In this document: in pieces, positions 17,686 to 25,795 of the stretch | Layout: every line of letters starts with the position of its first letter | Position numbering within the stretch: position 1 is the first letter of the stretch | From: Roseimicrobium sp. ORNL1 | Lineage (GTDB): Bacteria; Verrucomicrobiota; Verrucomicrobiia; Verrucomicrobiales; Verrucomicrobiaceae | Assembly: GCF_011044495.1 (NCBI RefSeq) | Contig: NZ_CP049143.1 | Span: 1,426,001 to 1,490,000, forward strand | Reading direction: 5' to 3' | Length of the DNA: 64,000 bases | The notes under the pieces: generated by a model | Told to the model about the DNA's origin: nothing | Database searches by the model: none | Seen by the model: only the letters and a program-made list of their open reading frames with translations | Made by a program: the position numbers and the translations under genes

Positions 17686-18156
17686 ATGTCGCACGCGCAT
17701 CGTGGCCTTTTGCATCATCTCATCATCAGTGTGACGAATGTGACCCGCTCGGCGCCGTTCTACGGCGCCATGTTCCGCCATCTGGGATATGAACTGGGTG
17801 GCCACAGCCATGGCGGGGCCTATGAGTATGAGGACTGGCGGAGGATGGATCACGATACGCCACATGAGATCAGCATCGTCACGGCGGATCCTTCATTGGC
17901 CTCGTTGCCGCACAAGCGCGGTGCGGTGGGGCATCATCACCACCTTGCCTTTTGCGCGCTGGATCGTGTGGACGTGGAACGCTTCCGCGCGGAGGTGCTT
18001 CTTCCACTGGCGGCGGCGGGTGAGTGCATCATTGAGGATGCGCCGTGTGATTGTCCGGAGCATGGGGAAGGTTATTACGCCACCTTCTTCTCCGACCCGG
18101 ATGGGCTGAAGTATGAGTTCGTGTTCAACCCGAATCACCAGAAGCGGGATGCCTGA
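17686..18156 (+). CDS. VOC (glyoxalase/bleomycin-resistance) superfamily protein
   Basis: Predicted product of 156 residues from ATG 17686 with an AAGGA ribosome site six bases upstream. The pattern is a single VOC domain: HLIISVTNVTRSAPFYGAMF at the start, GHHHHLAFCA in the middle and FFSDPDGLKYEFVF at the end. The His and Glu at these places are the usual metal ligands. VOC proteins catalyse diverse reactions at a metal centre (lyases, dioxygenases, resistance binding proteins); the substrate is not evident. Its stop overlaps the next gene's start region. Confidence 0.85.
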   Translation: MSHAHRGLLHHLIISVTNVTRSAPFYGAMFRHLGYELGGHSHGGAYEYEDWRRMDHDTPHEISIVTADPSLASLPHKRGAVGHHHHLAFCALDRVDVERFRAEVLLPLAAAGECIIEDAPCDCPEHGEGYYATFFSDPDGLKYEFVFNPNHQKRDA

Positions 18157-18733
18157 ATCGCTGAGCAACGAACAATACGCGCTCATGCGGGTCCGGTACT
18201 ACGTGTGGTCCGGATTCTACTCGTCCCAGGACATCGAAGACATCCTGTATAAGGACGATTTCAGGCCCGGCCAGATCGATGTCGACTGGGTGAGGACATG
18301 CATTGACCACGAGTTCGCAACAAAGCTCGAGCAGCAACTCGAATGGCCTGAGGAAACGGACTGCGACCGGCTCGATGAGGCATTCGCTGCTCTTGAGCAT
18401 CTTCAGATGATCGCGCTGCAGAATGCCGGCCTTACCCAGTCCGACGGCATGGAAGATGTGAGCGAAGTATGGCACGAGCGTGGCGGCGAGAAATCAAGGA
18501 TTGTTGGTTACTGCTTCTACCATGCGCAGGACTTGGAGAGAGTGATAAAAGGTAAAGTGCTTCAACTCACCTTCGGGGACATCGGTGGTGACGATGAGAA
18601 GGGCGTGGCCATTGGGAACATGGTCTGCGACGCGTTCCGGAGGCTCGGCTTCACCGTGGTGTGGAATGAGGACATCAAGACGAGGATCCAGATCCCGGGC
18701 ATAGCCTGGAAAAGGCGGACGCCAGAGTATTAG
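18149..18733 (+). CDS. DUF6891-like protein of unknown function
   Basis: Predicted product of 194 residues from ATG 18149, which overlaps the last codons of the VOC gene, suggesting translational coupling. Features include a Tyr/Trp-rich N-terminus (VRYYVWSGFYSSQDI), a helical middle (LDEAFAALEHLQMIALQNAG) and a C-terminal IVGYCFYHAQDLERVIKG followed by LQLTFGDIGGDD. From memory this arrangement matches DUF6891 proteins, cytosolic and uncharacterised. No signal peptide or membrane segment. Confidence 0.65.
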   Translation: MPESLSNEQYALMRVRYYVWSGFYSSQDIEDILYKDDFRPGQIDVDWVRTCIDHEFATKLEQQLEWPEETDCDRLDEAFAALEHLQMIALQNAGLTQSDGMEDVSEVWHERGGEKSRIVGYCFYHAQDLERVIKGKVLQLTFGDIGGDDEKGVAIGNMVCDAFRRLGFTVVWNEDIKTRIQIPGIAWKRRTPEY

Positions 18734-18824
18734 GGCGTCGCGGAGACATCGTGGAATCGAATATAAGAGGACTGTCTCGTGAGTTGGCTGAGTCGAGATG
18801 GCTTGAAGCGAACCTTCAGGGGCG

Positions 18825-19063
18825 CCACCTTGCGCGCAGCGCCGTGGAGTGCGTGTGCGAAGCACCGCTTTGGGATGGGAGCCTTAGTGCGGAGCTTGGA
18901 CGAGGGTGAATCGCGTAGTGTGCGACACCAGTTTTCTTTAGGCATCACCGGCGCACTGCTTCAGTTTCATGTAGCGTGGTAATTCCGGAGTCTTGAGGGA
19001 TGGTGCATCACACGCCAAGGCGGTGCTTCGCACACACCCTCCAAGGCGTTGCGCACAAGGTGG
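18825..19063. repeat. Long inverted repeat (49-bp arms) in intergenic region
   Basis: Arm 18825-18873 and arm 19015-19063 are reverse complements at 43 of 49 positions, including an unbroken 16-base core GTGTGCGAAGCACCGC. They are separated by 141 bases without an open frame. The arrangement is that of a miniature inverted-repeat element or a very long transcript hairpin. The gap between the flanking genes (18734-19239) contains nothing else I recognise. Confidence 0.8.
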
Positions 19064-19239
19064 TTCACCTAATCCATATGCATCATCGCACGGGCTGTTG
19101 TTGTCACGAGACGCTCATTGAAGAGCAACGTTCTGACAAAGCGCCCGGCAAATCTCTCTGAATTCAATCCGTCCAAAACGCGTCTCAGCGGGGAAGGGTG
19201 TGTCACTGCATCGCACGAATAAGAAAGGAGGGCAACGCC

Positions 19240-19629
19240 ATGATATCCATTCTCCGCAAGGTATCGTCGTCAAATCCTGGCCGGCTAAGCGCGGTTTGCT
19301 TGAGCTTGATGCTGGCCAGTGTGCTGCTTATGAATGGGCTCATGGGCCGGGAACCGTCCAAGGCACGCGAAGAGACGGCCAGGGCCATGGCAAAATATGA
19401 GGAGGCACAGGCCAGGGCAGATGCCAAAGCGGTTGAAGAGACAGAGACGGCACGGGCGAGGGGAATCGAGGAGCGAGCCAAGGGGAAACCGAAGTGGATC
19501 GAGGAAGGTGAAAAGGCCCGTGCCAAGGCGATTGAAGAACAAGGCAAGGCGAACGCGAAGTGGATCGAGGAAGCTGGCAAAGCGAGGGCCAAAGCGAGGG
19601 AAGAACGGGCAAAAAATTTCGGCAGATAA
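19240..19629 (+). CDS. Exported helical protein made of 11-residue repeats
   Basis: Predicted product of 129 residues from ATG 19240, chosen because of an excellent AAGGAGGG ribosome site eight bases upstream. Residues 15-36 are hydrophobic (signal or anchor). Residues 50-127 are Ala, Lys, Glu and Arg with the pair EE preceded by V, I, I, I, I and R at positions 65, 76, 87, 98, 109 and 120: a strict period of 11. KWIEE recurs at 85 and 107, so the unit is also duplicated at 22 residues. This is a hendecad-type amphipathic helix or coiled coil. No family recognised. Confidence 0.75.
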   Translation: MISILRKVSSSNPGRLSAVCLSLMLASVLLMNGLMGREPSKAREETARAMAKYEEAQARADAKAVEETETARARGIEERAKGKPKWIEEGEKARAKAIEEQGKANAKWIEEAGKARAKAREERAKNFGR

Positions 19630-19729
19630 CAATTCCGACATCGCAGTTCTTGTTTTTCTTCCGGATATCCGGTGATACAATGTGCCGGAGTGCGCCTGCA
19701 ACGACGCGGCGTGCGGCCATTTGCGTCCC

Positions 19730-20443
19730 ATGGTCACGCCTGAAGAGCATGTGGTACCCGGTGCCGGAGGAGACTTTTCTAGAAAGGTCTGGCTCCTGGA
19801 GCCTCCGCATGGCCATGCGGCCACACGGCTCTGTCTCTTCCTGGACGGGGAGTACTATGTGAACCAGATGGCGGCACCGTCGTTGATCCATGGTTTGCAA
19901 AAGGACGGTGCCATCTCGCCTGTAACATGCGTCTTCGTCTCACATGTGGATGGCGCGGCACGGCACCGGGATCTGACTTGCAGCAGGGATCATGCGGCCT
20001 TCATCGCGAATGATGTGATCCGGTGGATTCGCGAGCGGCATCCCAAGCTGGCGAAAGGAGGTCACCTCATTGCCGGGCCCAGCCTGGGAGGGCTGGCCTC
20101 TGCTTACACGGCACTGCTCTACCCGCAGGTGTTTGCTCGCTGCCTGAGCCACTCCGGATCCTTCTGGTGGGCAGAGGAGTGGCTCACCACCCAACTGCGC
20201 CAGATGCCGCACTCACGGCTGCATTTCTGGCTGAGCGTGGGGAGCCAGGAGACGGGGTTCGGCATTTCACATCCACCCTCGGGATTGAGGCAGGAGGTGT
20301 CGCAGATCCACGCTTGCGAGCGCTTCGCCACCGCGCTGGCAGGGCATGACCATCACGTGCACTACCGAGTCTATGAAGGCGGGCACGAAATGGGGCAGTG
20401 GCGGGAGGAACTGCCCAATGCGCTGCAATGGCTGCTGCCGTGA
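19730..20443 (+). CDS. Alpha/beta-hydrolase esterase (esterase D/Fes-like)
   Basis: Predicted product of 237 residues from ATG 19730; GTG 19682 would add 16 Cys-rich residues and is possible, neither has a clear ribosome site. The fold pattern is that of the putative esterase family (PF00756): VWLLEPP...LCLFLDGEYY, then the nucleophile elbow GPSLGG with catalytic Ser, SHSGSFWW, and the late His in YEGGHEMGQW. No signal peptide is seen, so it is probably cytosolic. Substrates in the family include acyl-glutathione, siderophore esters and feruloyl esters; the substrate here is not evident. Confidence 0.75.
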   Translation: MVTPEEHVVPGAGGDFSRKVWLLEPPHGHAATRLCLFLDGEYYVNQMAAPSLIHGLQKDGAISPVTCVFVSHVDGAARHRDLTCSRDHAAFIANDVIRWIRERHPKLAKGGHLIAGPSLGGLASAYTALLYPQVFARCLSHSGSFWWAEEWLTTQLRQMPHSRLHFWLSVGSQETGFGISHPPSGLRQEVSQIHACERFATALAGHDHHVHYRVYEGGHEMGQWREELPNALQWLLP

Positions 20444-20470
20444 TGGGCCACTGCGGCAGATGAGCGCGGA

Positions 20471-22018
20471 TCAGCGCCAGGGCAGCACATACACGGACGG
20501 CTGCGAGATGGTGGCTCCGGAGACGACGTTGTAGTTCGTGCCTCCGTGCTGCTGATAGGTGCCGGTGCTGAAGGAGGACTGCGCGTCAATCGTCGCCAGC
20601 GCGTGCACCTTGCCTTTGGCGTCCACGGCCATCGAGGAATGGCGGGCGTGGTAGCGCTCCAGGACAGCGACTTCACCACCGGGGAGATTCTTGTGGAAGA
20701 AGGATTCCGAGCGGGAGTTGCCGGTGAGTCCGCGGGGTGCTGACCACTTCTCGCCATCGAAGGACAGCGCTGCCACATCGGTGCTGTCGGACAGGCCGGC
20801 GGCTCCCTGACTCCACTGCATCGTGATGTGTGCGGTGCCGTGGATACCGCTGGCGAGTTGGAAATTCTGAATCGTGTCCTTCGCATCGCGTCCGGTGAAG
20901 ATGACGGTGCGCTGACCCGTCAGCGGATCCAGATCCCAGAGCTCCGCCTTCGCAGTGGAGTCGGGGTAGGGGATGTGGATCACGTGGATGCGGCCGGTGG
21001 CATCGGCGAACATCTGGGAGGGGTAGTTGAAGGTGTTGCGAGTCTGATACTTGGGATCTGAGGCCAGGACGTGGAGTGTGCCGCTGTGCCACAGGATGAG
21101 TTCCTGCGCGTTCTGATACTTCCGCTCGGCCAGCACGATCACTCCGCCTTTGGAATCCGGGAGTGCGCAGAGATTGCTAGGGCGATTGTAGGTGGGATTA
21201 TCCGAGGGGATGCTGCCTTCAGGCACGATGACGGTGCCGTCTCCACCCGTGGCTGGGCAATGCAGGATCACGCCGCCCTGCTCTCCCCACACGACCTGCA
21301 GCGAGCCATCGGTCGCATTGCAGAAGCAGAAGGAGCGCACGCTCCCGAGATTCCCCACGGTCTGGGTTGCATCCCAGCCACGCCCATTCCAACGCCGAAG
21401 CATGAGCGTGCCCTCCACATAGCCGCCGGGGCCATCCAGGGTGGATTCCGCGACCACGATATTGTCTTTTCCAAAGCGGACCCAGGCCGCGAAGACGTTG
21501 CCATGGATGTCCTGGCCCATCCGCGGATAGCTCGATCCATTTCCAGTGCCATCGTCCGAAATGGCCTCTGGCGCAGACCACGTGGCGCCGCCATCCCGGG
21601 AGGCGCGGTGATAGATGAACACCGGCTTCCCATAGGTGGCTTTTTCCTGAAACACGGCATGCCAGGTGCCGTCCGGCCCAATGATGCAGGCGGAGCCCGC
21701 CGCGTGCTCAAATTGGGACAACCTCACTCCGACGCCGAGGGCATTGCCATTGCTGTTGCCACCTGCTTCGGTGCTGCTGCTTCCGCCGCCAGAGGATCCA
21801 TTCCCATTGGAGCCGCTGCTGCCGGCCGTTGTCGGGGATTTTTTGGAAAACCCAATCCAGAGCGCGGCTCCCACCACGACAACGATCACGGCAAACACCA
21901 GTGCTGCTCCGCACCCAATCAGCGCATACATCCCGCGCTTGCCGGATGCCTTGGGCGGTAGTGGTGGCACGGGCGCTGGCGGCTGGGGTGACGAGGGGAG
22001 GGGAGGCACTGCTGGCAT
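20471..22018 (-). CDS. Membrane-anchored sialidase-like beta-propeller protein
   Basis: Predicted product of 515 residues from ATG 22018; an in-frame GTG lies at 22036. The N-terminus is a Pro-rich cytoplasmic tail, followed by one transmembrane helix (ALIGCGAALVFAVIVVVVGAALW) and a Ser/Gly/Asn linker. The extracellular part repeats Asp-box-like elements of a propeller (SRDGGATWSAPEAI, DGEKWSAPRGLT, DGTWHAVFQ), as in sialidases and BNR-repeat proteins. Catalytic sialidase residues cannot be confirmed. It converges with the esterase gene, with 27 bases between. Confidence 0.65.
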   Translation of the reverse strand: MPAVPPLPSSPQPPAPVPPLPPKASGKRGMYALIGCGAALVFAVIVVVVGAALWIGFSKKSPTTAGSSGSNGNGSSGGGSSSTEAGGNSNGNALGVGVRLSQFEHAAGSACIIGPDGTWHAVFQEKATYGKPVFIYHRASRDGGATWSAPEAISDDGTGNGSSYPRMGQDIHGNVFAAWVRFGKDNIVVAESTLDGPGGYVEGTLMLRRWNGRGWDATQTVGNLGSVRSFCFCNATDGSLQVVWGEQGGVILHCPATGGDGTVIVPEGSIPSDNPTYNRPSNLCALPDSKGGVIVLAERKYQNAQELILWHSGTLHVLASDPKYQTRNTFNYPSQMFADATGRIHVIHIPYPDSTAKAELWDLDPLTGQRTVIFTGRDAKDTIQNFQLASGIHGTAHITMQWSQGAAGLSDSTDVAALSFDGEKWSAPRGLTGNSRSESFFHKNLPGGEVAVLERYHARHSSMAVDAKGKVHALATIDAQSSFSTGTYQQHGGTNYNVVSGATISQPSVYVLPWR

Positions 22019-22162
22019 GGCGGACTTTTGGTGCACGCCATGGGAAACCCGTTCGCCTTCAAACGCAAACCGTATCTAAATGAATACTCATCGAAAAAGG
22101 TGTGCAAACCGCGCGCTGCTGCACTTTGCAAGGGCGGTTTCCCCAATCTGAAGGTCGCCTGA

Positions 22163-23350
22163 TTACTTGATGGGTCCCCAGTGGCTGGTCAGCGGCCAGT
22201 AGCAGAACCAACCTGGGCCAACGAGATTTTGCCGGGGCACCGCTCCCCAGAAGCGGCTGTCGCTGCTGTGGTTGCTGTTGTCACCCAAGGCCATGAACTC
22301 GTCATCGGGGAAGGTGCGGAGTGTTTTCTCACCCGCGCCGATGGACGAGTATCCGTAATAGCCCGGCTCCTTCTGATCGATCACCCTGCGGATGCCGGGT
22401 TCGGTGGCCGGCTTGCCATTGATGATCAATTCTGGAGGATCGATGTAGAGAGTGTCCCCGGGCACGCCTGCCAGACGCTTGATGTAATGCTGTGAGCCCC
22501 AGTTCGGATTGAAGCGAGATTCCTGTTCGATTCCGGCGATGTTCTTTGTAGTGAAGACGAAGACTTCACCGCGTTCCGGCCGCCGGAAATGGTAGGCGAA
22601 TTTGTTCACGATAACGTGGTCACCGTTGCGCACGATGCCGCGGGCGAGGAGTTGCCCCTTTTGCACCCGCGTGCCTGAGGGGACCTGAAGCACCTGCTCC
22701 ACCGTGCGGTCGGGATTGTCCATGCCGACCTGGCGGGTGTTCACACCGAGATGACGGGCGATCTGCAGCTCACCGAGAAGCTGGGTCATCGGAGCATTGA
22801 TCTTGATGGTGTGTCCATCCTTGAAGTGCAGCCTGCAGAAGCGCCGGAAAATGAAGAAGGGGTGTTCGGTGATGGTGACCGGCGATGCCAGTTCGCCGTC
22901 GTGATCAGACACCACATTGAGGTACGTGGTGCCGGTAAACCAGCCGCCCGCCTTCCCGAGGAATCCAGGATTGGGGTCTTCCTCCCGGTACTCTGCCGTG
23001 ATGCCATTCAGCGTGGGCTGCATGGATCCAGTGGGAATCTGGAAGGGCTGGGCGATGTACGTGCGGATGCCCAGAGCGATGACGATGGAAACGAAGAAGA
23101 CCTCGATATTCTCCGCCAGCTCGGACGTGCGCATCTCCGGCAGCGCCTTTTCACAGGTCCGGTTGATGTCCTTGGTGAGGTCCTCGATCTTCTTGGCGTC
23201 CTTCTCCTTGATCGCGTCCTTCAGCGCGTCCCGCTGCTTCTCAATCTCATCCAGCTTCGCCGGCGGAAGCAGGTCCCGCTTGTAGTGGAGGAAACGGGTG
23301 ACTCCCTTGTAGAGGAGCTTGGCCTGCTTGAGGTAGCGGGGCTGGAACAT
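22163..23350 (-). CDS. lepB: Signal peptidase I
   Basis: Predicted product of 395 residues from ATG 23350; a longer frame to 23437 exists but would run through the repeat arm that borders the neighbouring cassette. After a coiled N-terminal region comes one transmembrane helix and the catalytic Ser109 in IPTGSMQPTL, the catalytic Lys291 in HYIKRLAGVPGD, and the box E motif GDNSNHSSDSRFWG. An insertion of about 100 residues separates the Ser and Lys boxes, making it longer than E. coli LepB. It cleaves signal peptides of exported proteins at the membrane. It is downstream of lepA on the same strand, the classical lepA-lepB order, but interrupted by the four-helix-bundle gene. Confidence 0.93.
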   Translation of the reverse strand: MFQPRYLKQAKLLYKGVTRFLHYKRDLLPPAKLDEIEKQRDALKDAIKEKDAKKIEDLTKDINRTCEKALPEMRTSELAENIEVFFVSIVIALGIRTYIAQPFQIPTGSMQPTLNGITAEYREEDPNPGFLGKAGGWFTGTTYLNVVSDHDGELASPVTITEHPFFIFRRFCRLHFKDGHTIKINAPMTQLLGELQIARHLGVNTRQVGMDNPDRTVEQVLQVPSGTRVQKGQLLARGIVRNGDHVIVNKFAYHFRRPERGEVFVFTTKNIAGIEQESRFNPNWGSQHYIKRLAGVPGDTLYIDPPELIINGKPATEPGIRRVIDQKEPGYYGYSSIGAGEKTLRTFPDDEFMALGDNSNHSSDSRFWGAVPRQNLVGPGWFCYWPLTSHWGPIK

Positions 23351-23361
23351 GAGGAGGAGGA

Positions 23362-23869
23362 GGAAGACGCGGAGAAACGGAGAGCGGGAGACGCGGAGGA
23401 GGGAATCAACGGATGGACCACTTTTCGGGCTGGTCAATCATGGTCACTAGCATGGCGAGGATTTCTTCGTAGAGGGCATCGAGCCGCGTCCGATCGGTTT
23501 CTGTGATGTAAGAGCAGCGATTGGCAAACTCCAGATGGGTTTGCGTTTCTGCCGCTTCACCCTCGGAATCGTTGAGCTTGTTCACCCAAGCTCCCGGGTA
23601 GCGTCGCTTGCGCCAGGCTTCGGAAATGTTCGCCGGCACAGAGCGTGATGACCGCCGAATCTGGTCAGTCAGGGAAAACCTCTCCTCTGAGGGCCATTTC
23701 TTGGAAAGCTCGAATACCGCCATGGCTGCATCCATGGACTTCTGCCAAACAATCAAATCCCGGAACGATCGAATGTTTGGCATACACGTATGAGGCTCGA
23801 CTCTACACTACAGATCTCGTTCCACGATGCATCTCCGTGTCTCCCCCTCTCCCTTTCTCCGCGTCTTCC
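23362..23869. mobile_element. Inverted-repeat cassette carrying a four-helix-bundle gene
   Basis: Arm 23362-23399 (plus strand GGAAGACGCGGAGAAA...) and arm 23832-23869 are reverse complements at 34 of 38 positions. They bracket one gene (23406-23783) completely. The cassette fills the lepA-lepB gap: its right arm ends four bases before the lepA stop codon and its left arm lies 11 bases from the lepB start. No transposase is inside, so if mobile it would depend on an enzyme in trans. No target duplication was identified. Confidence 0.7.
23406..23783 (-). CDS. Four helix bundle protein (23S rRNA intervening-sequence protein family)
   Basis: Predicted product of 125 residues from ATG 23783. The motifs SFRDLIVWQKSMDAAMAVFEL, FSLTDQIRRSSRSVPANISEA and AETQTHLEFANRC are diagnostic of the four-helix-bundle family TIGR02436, whose members are encoded in 23S rRNA intervening sequences of Leptospira and as scattered copies in many genomes, and which is related to the Avd accessory protein of diversity-generating retroelements. 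The biochemical role is unknown, probably nucleic-acid binding. Here the gene lies inside a 34/38 inverted repeat. No reverse transcriptase or rRNA gene is nearby. Confidence 0.9.
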   Translation of the reverse strand: MPNIRSFRDLIVWQKSMDAAMAVFELSKKWPSEERFSLTDQIRRSSRSVPANISEAWRKRRYPGAWVNKLNDSEGEAAETQTHLEFANRCSYITETDRTRLDALYEEILAMLVTMIDQPEKWSIR

Positions 23870-23873
23870 GCCG

Positions 23874-25673
23874 CTAGCCTCCCGTCTTCAGCACCTCGAT
23901 GAACGCTTCCTGCGGGATGTTCACGCGGCCGATGGACTTCATGCGCTTCTTGCCTTCCTTCTGCTTCTCCAGGAGTTTGCGTTTACGGGAGATGTCACCG
24001 CCGTAGCACTTGGCGGTCACGTCCTTGCGGAGGGCGCTGATGCTTTCGCGGGCGATGACCTTGCCGCCGATGGCGGCTTGGATGGCGACGACGAAGAGCT
24101 GTTGGGGGATGACCTCTTTTAGCTTCGCGGCGAGGGCGCGGCCTCGGGACTCCGCCTTGCTGCGGTGCACGATGCACGCGAAGGCATCCACCGGCTCGCT
24201 GGCGATGAGCATGTCCATCTTCACGAGGTCGCTGGGCTGGTAGCCGGCGTGCTCGTAGTCCATGCTGCCGTAGCCGCGGGTGATGCTCTTCAGCTTGTCG
24301 TTGAAGTCCACGAGGATTTCGTTCAGCGGAATGAGGCTGTGCAGCAGCACGCGGTTGTCATCCAGCGTCTCGGTGTGATCCACACTGCCGCGCTTATCCA
24401 TGACGAGCTGCATCATGTCGCCGATGTATTCATTCGGCACCATGAGGAAGATTTTCACCATGGGCTCGCGGATTTCCGCGATCATCTGCGTGGGCGGGAG
24501 GAAGCAGGGATTGTCCACCAGGACCTCGGTGCCATCCGTCTTGGTGACTTCGTAGATAACGCTCGGGTACGTCGAGATGACGTCCATGTTGAACTCACGG
24601 CGCAGACGCTCCTGCACGATTTCCATGTGCAGCAGGCCAAGGAAACCGCAGCGGAAGCCGAAGCCGAGTGCGGCGCTGCTCTCCGCCATGAAGGTGAAGG
24701 CGGAGTCATTGATCTGCAGCTTGCCCACGGCCATCTTCAGCGCTTCGAAGTCCTCGGAGCTCACGGGATAGATGCCGCTGAACACGAGCGGATGAATTTC
24801 CTTGAAGCCGGGCAGCGGGGTCGGCGCAGGGTGGCGCATCTCGGTGACGGTGTCACCGATCTTCACATCCGCGGTGGTCTTCACGTTGGCGATGAAGTAG
24901 CCCACATCACCGGGGCCGAGCTTGTCCACGGCCATCATCTTGGGCTTGAAGACGCCCACTTCCTTCACTTCGTTGTCCAGGCCGGAGGCCATCATGCGGA
25001 TCTTCTGCCCGCGCTGAATGGTGCCGCTCATGACACGGACGTAGGAGACGACGCCGCGATACGGGTCGAAGACGGAGTCAAACACCGAGGCGCGCAGGTA
25101 GCCATCATGCGGATCCGTGGGTGCCGGGATCAGGCGGATGATGGCCTCCAGGATGTCGGTGATGCCGAGACCCATCTTGGCACTGGCGGGCACGGCTTCG
25201 TCCGAGGGAAGCTGCAGAATGTCCTCAAGTTGCTTCTTGCAGCGCTCAATGTCGGCGCTGGGGAGGTCGATCTTGTTGATGACCGGGATGACGTGCAGCT
25301 TCTGCTGCAGCGCGAGATTCAGGTTGGCGACGGTCTGGGCTTCCACGCCCTGGGAAGCATCCACCAGGAGCAGGGCGCCTTCACAGGCGGCCAGGGAACG
25401 GCTCACTTCGTAGCTGAAGTCCACGTGACCGGGGGTGTCCAGCAGGTTGAGCTTGTAGGTCTTCCCGTCCTTCGCCTTGTAGTGCATCGTGACCGGGTGG
25501 GCCTTGATGGTGATGCCACGCTCACGCTCCAGGTCCATGGCATCGAGAAGCTGATCCTGCTTCTGGCGCTCCGTGATGGTCTTGGTGGATTCCAAAAGAC
25601 GATCGGAGAGCGTGGTCTTCCCGTGGTCGATGTGGGCGATGATGGAGAAGTTGCGTGTGAGGGAGATGGGCAT
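23874..25673 (-). CDS. lepA: Elongation factor 4 (LepA), ribosome-associated GTPase
   Basis: Predicted product of 599 residues from ATG 25673, the usual length; an upstream extension to 25730 lacks family similarity. G1 is AHIDHGKTT, the switch region has [11 protein letters not shown]3 is DTPGHVDF, G4 NKIDLP and G5 SAKMGLG. The LepA-specific C-terminal domain is present ([33 protein letters not shown]). LepA binds ribosomes, acting in translation and 30S biogenesis. The stop codon TAG at 23874-23876 lies four bases from the inverted-repeat cassette. Confidence 0.97.
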   Translation of the reverse strand: MPISLTRNFSIIAHIDHGKTTLSDRLLESTKTITERQKQDQLLDAMDLERERGITIKAHPVTMHYKAKDGKTYKLNLLDTPGHVDFSYEVSRSLAACEGALLLVDASQGVEAQTVANLNLALQQKLHVIPVINKIDLPSADIERCKKQLEDILQLPSDEAVPASAKMGLGITDILEAIIRLIPAPTDPHDGYLRASVFDSVFDPYRGVVSYVRVMSGTIQRGQKIRMMASGLDNEVKEVGVFKPKMMAVDKLGPGDVGYFIANVKTTADVKIGDTVTEMRHPAPTPLPGFKEIHPLVFSGIYPVSSEDFEALKMAVGKLQINDSAFTFMAESSAALGFGFRCGFLGLLHMEIVQERLRREFNMDVISTYPSVIYEVTKTDGTEVLVDNPCFLPPTQMIAEIREPMVKIFLMVPNEYIGDMMQLVMDKRGSVDHTETLDDNRVLLHSLIPLNEILVDFNDKLKSITRGYGSMDYEHAGYQPSDLVKMDMLIASEPVDAFACIVHRSKAESRGRALAAKLKEVIPQQLFVVAIQAAIGGKVIARESISALRKDVTAKCYGGDISRKRKLLEKQKEGKKRMKSIGRVNIPQEAFIEVLKTGG

Positions 25674-25795
25674 CGGCGCGGAGCGGGAAAAGGGGGTAAT
25701 GGAGGTACACCTGTTTGCCGTCATACGCAAGCAGTGTGGCGGAGGCCTCTTGCTAGCAGGGTACCGCGATGCCTAGGGAGCCCAATTCCGTAGGG

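Noticed and set aside
23362-23869. Diversity-generating retroelement because of the Avd-like four-helix protein
   Set aside because: No reverse transcriptase, template repeat or variable repeat pair is visible nearby.
24165-25793. 542-residue plus-strand frame opposite lepA
   Set aside because: His/Gly/Val-rich antisense of a highly conserved gene, with no homology signal.
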